This document shows, piece by piece, positions 6,876 through 11,747 of a stretch of 11,747 bases of DNA. The translations under genes were made by a program, and so were the position numbers. Each line of letters begins with the position of its first letter. Positions within the stretch are counted from its first letter, which is position 1. The notes beneath the pieces are model-generated. The model was given only the letters and a program-made list of their open reading frames with translations, searched no databases and was not told the DNA's origin. This DNA comes from Equibacterium sp963662035 (GTDB taxonomy: Bacteria; Bacteroidota; Bacteroidia; Bacteroidales; UBA932), in the NCBI GenBank assembly GCA_963662035.1, contig CAVLDO010000029.1, forward strand, positions 1 to 11,747, read 5' to 3'.

Positions 6876-9389
6876 CTAAAGCAATTCCACAACGGTGATG
6901 CCGGCACCGCCCATTTCCAGGGCTTCATCGTGCACAGAGGCTACTCCGGAGACGGTTTTGAGATATTTGCGCAACTCTTCGCGCAGCACTCCAGTGCCTT
7001 TACCGTGCAGGATTTTCACCTGCGAAACGCCTATCATTATGGCATCGTCTATAAAGCGGGTGACGATATTAAGCGCGCTCTCGAGCCGCTCGCCGCGCAC
7101 ATCTATCTGGGGCGAGAACTCCAGCTTGCGCTGCGAGATGCTCTCCATCCCCTTGACGGCCGCCGTGCCGCTGGTGCTGCGCTTGGGGGCAATCCCCTTC
7201 GCCGCCTCCTTGTACTCTTTGGCGCCGATGCGCTCTATTTTGTCGATGTCACATCTGGTGGTGATGCCGCCGATGGCCACCGCCACCTTTTTGGTGGAAA
7301 TCTGCATGATTTCGCCCACCAGAGCGCTCCCTTTGAGGCGGATTTTGTCCCCCATCTTGAAGGGCGCATGCTCATTTGCCGGCTTTACCTGCTCGGGGAG
7401 AGCCTCCCCCGCCCTGCGGGCCCGCTCCGCCTTGCGCTCGCTCTGCCTCTGACGCCGGGCGAGAATCTGCTGCATCTTTTTCTCTATCATCTGATCGGCG
7501 GCGCTGTCGGAACTCTCCGCCTCGAGACTCTGCTGCAATTCTGCCACCTTGGCGCGCGCCTGCCGGGTTTTCTCCTTCTCCGCCTGCGCCTCGCGTATTT
7601 CGCGGATTGTCTGTTCTATGCGGCGGTTGGCCCCCGACACTATATCGCGCGCCTCGGCCTTGGCCTCTGCGATTATGCTGTTGCGCAGCGACTTTATCTC
7701 CGAGAGTTCCTTCTCGTAGCGCTCGGTGAGGTTCTCAAGAGTGCGGTCGGCATTCTTCACGCGCGAGAGCTTCTCGTCAAGCGCGCGGCGGTTGCGGGCT
7801 ATCTTGCGCAGCTGGCGCTCCATATCCACAAACTCGTCGCCAGCCTTCTCCTCTGCGCTGCGGATTATTTCGTCGGGCAGCCCCATCTTGCGGGCTATCT
7901 CAAATGCAAACGAATTGCCGGGCAGCCCCTGTTCCAGGGTGAAGAGGGGGGTGAGGGTGGCGGTGTCAAACTGCATCGCGCCGTTGGACACGTGCGGCGA
8001 ATTACCGGCGTAGAGCTTGAGGTTGGTGTAGTGGGTCGTGATGACGCCATAGACCCCCTTGCCGGCGAGATCGTCCAGCACAGCCTCGGCAATGGCGCCG
8101 CCGGCGGCCGGTTCTGTGCCGCTGCCGAACTCGTCTATGAGCACCAGCGTGCGGCTGTCGGCCCGGCGCACCATCTCGCTCAGATTCTTCAGATGTGAAG
8201 AGTAGGTGCTAAGGTCATTTTCTATTGACTGGTCGTCGCCGATGTCCACAAAAATCTTGTCGAACACCAGCATCTCCGATATCTCAGAAGTGGGAATCAG
8301 CAGCCCCCACTGGAACATATACTGCAACAGCCCCACTGTCTTGAGACACACCGACTTGCCGCCGGCGTTGGGCCCGGAGATGAGCATTATGCGCCGCTGC
8401 TCTGACAATGTGAGATTGAGCGGCACCACCTCCCCCCCTTCGCGGCGCAGAGTCCGCTCCAGCAGCGGGTGGCGGGCCTTGCGCAGAATCAGCTCCCCGG
8501 TTTCGGAGAGCACCGGCAGGCCGGCTATCATATCCATCGCCACCAAAGCCTTTGCTCTGATGAAATCTATTCTGATGAGATAGTCGGCGCCAAGCAGCAG
8601 ATTTTCCAGATAAGGGCGCAGGAAATCGCTGAAATCCATCAGTATGCGCTGGATTTCGCGCTGCTCTTCAAACTGCAGCTCGCGCACCGCGTTGTTCAGG
8701 TTCACCACCTCTATTGGTTCTATGAACGAGGTGCGGCCGCTGGCCGACTCGTCGCACACGATGCCCTGCAGCTTGCGCTTGTCAGAGGCGTTCACGGGGA
8801 TCAGAGTCTTGCCGTCACGCACCACCGCCTCGGCATCGGCGGGGGTTATACCGTCACTCTGGGCCTTTTTGAGGATGGCGGCAATTGTGCGGGAGATGGA
8901 CTTCTCCTTGCCGCGCAGTTCGCTTCGTATGCGGCCCAGCTCCAGCGAGGCGCTGTCGCGCACTTCCCCGTTTTTGTTTATTATGGAGTCGATTCTGCGC
9001 AGAACCTCCGGATAGACCTCGACCGGGTCTGACATCTCCTTGAGGCTGGGATACACTCCCCCGCTCTCCTTAAAGAATGCCACCACGCGCCGGATGGTGC
9101 CAAGTCCCTTCTGCAGCACAATCAGGTTGGGCAGGGATATGCAGCTGAGTTCGCTGGTGAGCGGCATCAGAAAGCCGCGCATATCCACATAGCCGTCGGC
9201 AGGAAATCCGTCTTCGAACATACACACCAGCCGCATCTCATCGGTCAGGCGCAGCGCCGAGACAATGTCTTCGCGCGAGCGCATCACCTCGGTCTCATCT
9301 GTTATCTTGCGGGCTCCGGCGGTGGCGCATTTGCCGCGCACCATCTCCCGCACCGCATCGAATCCGAGTTTGCTCTCCAGGTTGCGCAT
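6876..9389 (-). CDS. mutS2: MutS2 endonuclease / ribosome-collision ATPase (RqcU-like)
   Basis: An 837-residue soluble ABC-type ATPase of the MutS2 family. The N-terminal core/clamp region (1-300) is followed by the ATPase: Walker A GPNAGGKS (339-346), the DDQSIENDLSTYSSH signature (385-399), Walker B LVLIDEFGSGT (415-425), and the TTHYTNLK switch (451-458). A long charged coiled coil runs from about 505 to 660. A small beta-domain (about 678-722, FKMGDKIRLKGS) precedes a C-terminal Smr nuclease domain (762-837) with IDVRG and HGKGTGVLR (795-803). It lacks the MutS mismatch-recognition domain, so it is not a mismatch-repair MutS. Family members suppress homologous recombination in some bacteria and split collided ribosomes in Bacillus; which applies here is unknown. 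All catalytic motifs are intact and the length is slightly above the usual ~780. Its ATG directly abuts the cdaA stop (TAA then ATG), so translation is probably coupled. Confidence 0.97.
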   Translation of the reverse strand: MRNLESKLGFDAVREMVRGKCATAGARKITDETEVMRSREDIVSALRLTDEMRLVCMFEDGFPADGYVDMRGFLMPLTSELSCISLPNLIVLQKGLGTIRRVVAFFKESGGVYPSLKEMSDPVEVYPEVLRRIDSIINKNGEVRDSASLELGRIRSELRGKEKSISRTIAAILKKAQSDGITPADAEAVVRDGKTLIPVNASDKRKLQGIVCDESASGRTSFIEPIEVVNLNNAVRELQFEEQREIQRILMDFSDFLRPYLENLLLGADYLIRIDFIRAKALVAMDMIAGLPVLSETGELILRKARHPLLERTLRREGGEVVPLNLTLSEQRRIMLISGPNAGGKSVCLKTVGLLQYMFQWGLLIPTSEISEMLVFDKIFVDIGDDQSIENDLSTYSSHLKNLSEMVRRADSRTLVLIDEFGSGTEPAAGGAIAEAVLDDLAGKGVYGVITTHYTNLKLYAGNSPHVSNGAMQFDTATLTPLFTLEQGLPGNSFAFEIARKMGLPDEIIRSAEEKAGDEFVDMERQLRKIARNRRALDEKLSRVKNADRTLENLTERYEKELSEIKSLRNSIIAEAKAEARDIVSGANRRIEQTIREIREAQAEKEKTRQARAKVAELQQSLEAESSDSAADQMIEKKMQQILARRQRQSERKAERARRAGEALPEQVKPANEHAPFKMGDKIRLKGSALVGEIMQISTKKVAVAIGGITTRCDIDKIERIGAKEYKEAAKGIAPKRSTSGTAAVKGMESISQRKLEFSPQIDVRGERLESALNIVTRFIDDAIMIGVSQVKILHGKGTGVLREELRKYLKTVSGVASVHDEALEMGGAGITVVELL

Positions 9390-10181
9390 TTATCTGTAAG
9401 AATTTTCCAGAGCTATTCTCAACTCCGTTATGCTGGTCATTTTCTTTATCTCGCCATCTTTCACATACGAAATCTCTCCCGTCTCCTCAGACACGACCAC
9501 TGCCTCGGCATCGGTGTTTTCGGTGATGCCCACGGCCGCCCTGTGGCGCATACCGTAGCGGGGGTTGATGGCGGTGCTGTCGCTGATGGGCAGGGTGCAG
9601 CGGGCCGCCACTATCTCGTCGGAGGTCAATATCATAGCCCCGTCGTGAAGAGGGGTGTTCTTGAAAAAGATGTTCTCTATCAGCCGGCGGTTTATCCTGG
9701 CGTTTATGGTGTCGCCCGTCTCGATTATTTCGTCGAGGGCGGAGACGTGCTTGAACACCATCAGAGCGCCGGTCTTGCTCTCTGACATATTCTGGCAGGC
9801 GCTGGTGATCTCTTCCAGGGCGGCGGCGCTGATCTGTGCGCCGGAAGTGCTGCGCCGCAGCAGCTTGCGCAACTTGCCGCCTCCGCGCTTGCGGGCAGTG
9901 AACACTTCGGAGCCGATTCTTACCAAGAATCGCCTGATCTCGGGCTGGAAAATCACAATCAGGGCGGTGAGGCCGACCCCGAGCACCGCGTCCATCAGAT
10001 TGGTGAGCATAGACATCTTGAGGGCGTCGAAGACGGCCCGTGCGGCATAGAGCAGCAGAATGGCTATGAAGATGTTCATCGCCTGGGTGCCGCGGATGAG
10101 TTTGTAAACCTCATAAATCAGCACCGCCACCAGCAGCACATCCAATATGTCCACAAAAGAAATATTGAGAAAATCGAGCAT
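9390..10181 (-). CDS. cdaA: Diadenylate cyclase CdaA (c-di-AMP synthase)
   Basis: A 263-residue membrane protein that condenses two ATP into cyclic di-AMP, a second messenger for potassium and turgor control, envelope homeostasis and stress. It has three N-terminal hydrophobic helices (about 11-27, 35-53 and 62-79), a basic linker (97-110), and a cytoplasmic DAC domain (about 115-245). The DAC domain carries GALMVF (138-143), the catalytic DGA motif in LHDGAMI (180-182) and RHR (212-214), all intact. Length and layout are standard for CdaA (DacA). It is the first gene of a two-gene unit with mutS2, with zero intergenic bases. The start at 10181 is needed for the first helix, and no later Met would preserve it. 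A perfect -7 box ends only 7 bases upstream, so the mRNA may be nearly leaderless. Neither cdaR nor glmM, the usual Firmicutes partners, is adjacent. Confidence 0.97.
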   Translation of the reverse strand: MLDFLNISFVDILDVLLVAVLIYEVYKLIRGTQAMNIFIAILLLYAARAVFDALKMSMLTNLMDAVLGVGLTALIVIFQPEIRRFLVRIGSEVFTARKRGGGKLRKLLRRSTSGAQISAAALEEITSACQNMSESKTGALMVFKHVSALDEIIETGDTINARINRRLIENIFFKNTPLHDGAMILTSDEIVAARCTLPISDSTAINPRYGMRHRAAVGITENTDAEAVVVSEETGEISYVKDGEIKKMTSITELRIALENSYR

Positions 10182-10188
10182 AATTGCA

Positions 10189-10196
10189 CAAAGATA
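10189..10196 (-). promoter_or_regulatory. Perfect -7 promoter element for cdaA-mutS2
   Basis: Reads TATCTTTG on the minus strand, matching TAnnTTTG exactly. Its last base is 7 bases before the A of the cdaA ATG, so a start site 4-7 bases downstream would leave a leader of only 0-4 bases. No clear -33 element. It forms the left arm of a palindrome shared with the comF promoter. Confidence 0.6.
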
Positions 10197-10200
10197 ACAT

Positions 10201-10208
10201 TATCTTTG
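10201..10208 (+). promoter_or_regulatory. Perfect -7 promoter element for comF
   Basis: TATCTTTG matches TAnnTTTG exactly and ends 22 bases before the comF ATG at 10231, giving a leader of roughly 15-18 bases. The -33 region is not obvious. It is the right arm of the palindrome at 10189-10208. Confidence 0.65.
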
Positions 10209-10230
10209 AGTTTAACGAAAACGAGAGATT

Positions 10231-10956
10231 ATGAAGGGACGGTTCTTTGAGTATATGCGCTTGAGCCTTAGCGGCTTGCGCGATTTGTTCCTGACCCGCA
10301 ACTGCACGGCATGCTCGTCGGTGCTCCTTGATGGGGAGGAGCACCTCTGCCGCGAGTGCCTGGAGGACATCCCGCTCACCTACACCTGGTGCTACAGCGC
10401 AAATGCGGTGATGGAGCGGCTGGGGACGCGCTGCCGCACCTACAACGCCGCATCGCTCTTCTTTTACCGTCACGGGGCCCCGCACACCCGCATAGTGACC
10501 GATTTCAAGTACGGCCGCAGGGAGCAGCTCGGGCTTTGGGCCGGGCGCCTGCTGGGCGGCTATCTGCACGAAGGGGGGCTCTACGGCGACGTGCAGGCCA
10601 TAGTGCCGGTGCCGCTGCACCCTCTGCGCCGTTTCAAGCGGGGATTCAACCAGTCGGAAATCATCGCACGGGGCATTTCGCAGATGCTGCCGGGGACTTT
10701 TGTGGCGCCGCGGCTGCTGCGGCGCCGTCGGCACACCTCAACCCAGACCCGCAAGAGCGCAAACGAGCGCAAGCAGAACATTTCCGGGGCTTTCTGCGTG
10801 CGGATCCGGGAGCTTGAGAAGCTGCGCGCGGCGGGGGTGAAGCATATTCTGGTGGTGGACGATGTCCTCACCACCGGCGCAACGCTGTCGGAGTGCGTCC
10901 GCGCGCTGCAGGATCATTTCACGGTGAGCGCCGCCACGCTTGGTTTTGTAGAATAA
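10231..10956 (+). CDS. comF: ComF family protein (phosphoribosyltransferase-like)
   Basis: A 241-residue cytoplasmic protein of the ComF/GntX family, required for natural transformation in several bacteria, where it is thought to help handle incoming single-stranded DNA with DNA-processing and helicase proteins. An N-terminal four-cysteine zinc ribbon (C25-C28, C40-C43) is followed by FKYGRR (92-97), VPVPLHPLRRFKRGFNQSE (125-143) and the conserved TQTRKSANERKQNISGAF block (171-188). The PRPP-binding loop VVDDVLTTGATL (208-219) completes the fold. All motifs are intact and the length is normal. The ATG at 10231 is preceded by a perfect -7 element and no Shine-Dalgarno. It diverges from cdaA across a palindromic promoter. 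Bacteroidales keep comF widely even where competence is unproven, so a repair or salvage role is possible. Confidence 0.95.
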   Translation: MKGRFFEYMRLSLSGLRDLFLTRNCTACSSVLLDGEEHLCRECLEDIPLTYTWCYSANAVMERLGTRCRTYNAASLFFYRHGAPHTRIVTDFKYGRREQLGLWAGRLLGGYLHEGGLYGDVQAIVPVPLHPLRRFKRGFNQSEIIARGISQMLPGTFVAPRLLRRRRHTSTQTRKSANERKQNISGAFCVRIRELEKLRAAGVKHILVVDDVLTTGATLSECVRALQDHFTVSAATLGFVE

Positions 10957-10970
10957 TAGCCCTACTTTTG
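10940..10970 (+). promoter_or_regulatory. Bacteroidetes promoter (-33 TTG and -7 TACTTTTG) for the lipoprotein gene
   Basis: TTG at 10940-10942, 20 bases, then TACTTTTG at 10963-10970, a perfect TAnnTTTG with a suitable -33/-7 spacing. The -33 half lies inside the last codons of comF and the -7 half just after its stop. It predicts a leader of about 14 bases before the ATG at 10990, so the lipoprotein gene can be expressed independently of comF. Confidence 0.65.
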
Positions 10971-10989
10971 CTTGACTGATCCGATTCTT

Positions 10990-11391
10990 ATGAGAAAGAC
11001 CCTTTTTGCGCTCTGCGCACTTGCTATATTGGCTGCTTCCGGCTGCAATTCTGGCAGCGGGCCGGAGCAGGTTGCCTCCAAGTTCCTCACCGACTTTTTC
11101 CGGATGGATTATGCGGCCGCCGGGGCGCTGTGCTCCGAAGAAATCGCATCTTCGATTTGCGACACCTCGGCAGTCACCTACCCCAGCGAAGAGATTCGCG
11201 CCAAGGTGGAGGAGGCTTCGCGTGGCACCACTTTCGAAGTGACCGGCGCGGAAGCCGCAGAGGACGGGGACGATATGTTGGTTTCTTACGAGATTCATCC
11301 GTTCGGGGCGTCGGCAGGTGCTTCGATTTCCCGCACGATGCGCCTGTCCAAGATTGATGGCAAGTGGGTCATCGTCTCTCTCAAAAACTGA
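10990..11391 (+). CDS. Small lipoprotein, DUF4878-like
   Basis: A 133-residue predicted lipoprotein. The first 20 residues (RKTLFALCALAILAASG then C20) form a type II signal peptide with basic residues, a hydrophobic core and a lipobox ending ASGC, so the mature protein would be lipid-anchored at C20. The mature part begins GPEQVASKFLTDFFRMDYAAA, like the helical opening of DUF4878/NTF2-like small lipoproteins of Bacteroidetes, and ends with a beta-rich DGKWVIVSL strand typical of that fold. Function is unknown; no catalytic motif is seen. The ATG at 10990 is chosen over an in-frame TTG at 10972, because the signal peptide starts there and the TTG lies just 1 base after the -7 box. It sits 33 bases downstream of comF with its own promoter. 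No terminator was found after it. Confidence 0.85.
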   Translation: MRKTLFALCALAILAASGCNSGSGPEQVASKFLTDFFRMDYAAAGALCSEEIASSICDTSAVTYPSEEIRAKVEEASRGTTFEVTGAEAAEDGDDMLVSYEIHPFGASAGASISRTMRLSKIDGKWVIVSLKN

Positions 11392-11592
11392 TCTGATAAT
11401 TACGCGCCAGTTGCTGTCTATGTCGCTGCCGTGCATCAACGCGGCGCGATTCGATGCGCTTTAGAGCGGCTTGTCACACTTATGCGGTCTGCAGTTGCCT
11501 CACGTGCGGCGTGTCCCCCCGGACTCGGGCAGGGGGAGGGATCCGTCGGCAGCAAGTCTTCGCGCAGCGATGACGCCGGCGAAGACGGGAGG

Positions 11593-11628
11593 GGCCGGAG
11601 CGGGCGAAGTGGGCGGAGTGGGCGGAGT
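11593..11628 (+). repeat. 9-base tandem repeat with G-quadruplex-type spacing
   Basis: Four units: GGCCGGAGC (degenerate), GGGCGAAGT, GGGCGGAGT, GGGCGGAGT. Together with the G-tracts just before it, five runs of at least three G occur at 11587-11589, 11591-11594, 11602-11604, 11611-11613 and 11620-11622, with gaps of 1, 7, 6 and 6 bases. This fits the common G3+N1-7 quadruplex pattern on the plus strand. Confidence 0.75.
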
Positions 11629-11649
11629 CCTCGCAGAAGGCAAGCTGCC

Positions 11650-11697
11650 GGCCGCTCTCGCAAGGCCCGTACTTCGGTCTGCGAGGCCGCTCTCGCA
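11650..11697. repeat. 13-base direct repeat pair
   Basis: GGCCGCTCTCGCA occurs at 11650-11662 and again at 11685-11697, a 35-base period. The second copy also forms a hairpin with TGCGAG (11680-11685) and CTCGCA (11692-11697) around a 6-base loop. Two copies are too few to call an array. Confidence 0.7.
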
Positions 11698-11722
11698 TCA
11701 GCGCTCCGCCTAAAGGGGCTTG

Positions 11723-11743
11723 GCGGGTAGAAAAAATACCCGC
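11723..11743. other. Hairpin with A-rich loop at the window edge
   Basis: GCGGGTA (11723-11729) and TACCCGC (11737-11743) are perfect reverse complements around the loop GAAAAAA. No T-run follows on either strand within the window, so it is not a standard terminator. A competing stem CCGCC (11706-11710) with GGCGG (11722-11726) would exclude it. Context beyond the window is needed. Confidence 0.5.
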
Positions 11744-11747
11744 TACG

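Larger units (their letters stand above)
10189..10208. repeat. Perfect palindrome in the cdaA/comF divergent promoter
   Basis: Nine-base arms CAAAGATAA (10189-10197) and TTATCTTTG (10200-10208) are exact reverse complements separated by CA. Each arm contains a perfect -7 element for the gene on its own side, so the two promoters are mirror images around 10198-10199. It may be a shared promoter core, an operator for a dimeric repressor, or both. Confidence 0.8.
11392..11747. other. Non-coding, repeat-rich and structured intergenic region
   Basis: No convincing gene is present in these 356 bases. Reading frames on both strands have repetitive Arg/Gly/Ser or Leu/Arg/Pro composition, lack a -7 box near their starts, and track the short tandem repeat. 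What can be seen: an inverted repeat TCCCCC (11514-11519) / GGGGGA (11532-11537), an inverted repeat GTCTTCGC (11556-11563) / GCGAAGAC (11579-11586), a 9-base tandem repeat at 11593-11628, a 13-base direct repeat (11650-11662 and 11685-11697), and a 7-bp hairpin at the right edge. It may be a dispersed intergenic repeat or an untranslated structured RNA. Confidence 0.6.

Noticed and set aside
6843..8198. Plus-strand reading frame of 451 codons opposite mutS2
   Set aside because: It is antisense to the well-conserved ATPase and Smr regions of mutS2, has no recognisable motif, and its composition (Leu/Ala/Arg/His) looks like a frame shadow.
10972..10989. TTG start adding six residues to the lipoprotein
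   Set aside because: TTG is a rare start, it lies just 1 base after the -7 box, and the type II signal peptide begins properly at the ATG at 10990.
11650..11697. CRISPR-like direct repeat pair
   Set aside because: Only two 13-base copies 22 bases apart, no further units, no cas genes in the window. Too short for a CRISPR repeat.
11431..11730. Possible 99-residue protein in the right intergenic region
   Set aside because: The middle is a Gly-Arg-Ser repeat dictated by the 9-base tandem repeat, there is no -7 box at its start, and opposite frames are equally open. Treated as non-coding.

Overview
The window looks like a GC-rich member of the Bacteroidales. The 16S tail resembles Bacteroides-type sequence on both sides of an assembly gap. 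Five of six promoters proposed here carry a perfect Bacteroidetes -7 element (TAnnTTTG), and no start codon is preceded by a convincing Shine-Dalgarno sequence. There is also a large Oar-like TonB-dependent receptor with a carboxypeptidase-regulatory-like N-terminal domain. The family is left open: GC content and gene content would suit a Rikenellaceae/Alistipes-like organism, but nothing here proves it.

Layout. Positions 1-222 are the 3' end of a 16S rRNA gene, interrupted by a 24-base N gap. tRNA-Ile(GAU) and tRNA-Ala(UGC) follow, and then a strong intrinsic hairpin terminator lies 2 bases after tRNA-Ala. No 23S gene follows in this window. On the minus strand come a Thermotoga/archaeal-type S-adenosylhomocysteine hydrolase (2370 to 1138) and a HAD phosphatase overlapping it (1138 to 506). 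Diverging from them is an endonuclease/exonuclease/phosphatase-fold protein (2421-3395, +), which converges on the receptor gene (6770 to 3471, -) across a second bidirectional terminator. Further right is a minus-strand pair, cdaA (diadenylate cyclase, 10181 to 9390) and mutS2 (9389 to 6876), joined with no base between stop and start. Diverging from cdaA are comF (10231-10956, +) and a small DUF4878-like lipoprotein gene (10990-11391, +). The last 356 bases hold no credible gene but contain repeats, hairpins and a G-quadruplex-type motif.

How the genes may work together. AhcY recycles S-adenosylhomocysteine from methylation, and the coupled HAD phosphatase probably acts on a metabolite or damage product nearby. 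CdaA makes c-di-AMP, and MutS2 is an ATPase that acts on collided ribosomes or branched DNA; their tight coupling suggests one stress-related unit. CdaA and ComF diverge from a 20-bp palindrome made of two mirrored -7 elements.

Most of the window is ordinary core gene content. I saw no defence system, transposase, integrase or CRISPR array. The points most worth checking are the 16S-tRNA cassette that ends without a 23S gene, the cdaA-mutS2 coupling with its palindromic divergent promoter, and the structured 3' non-coding region.
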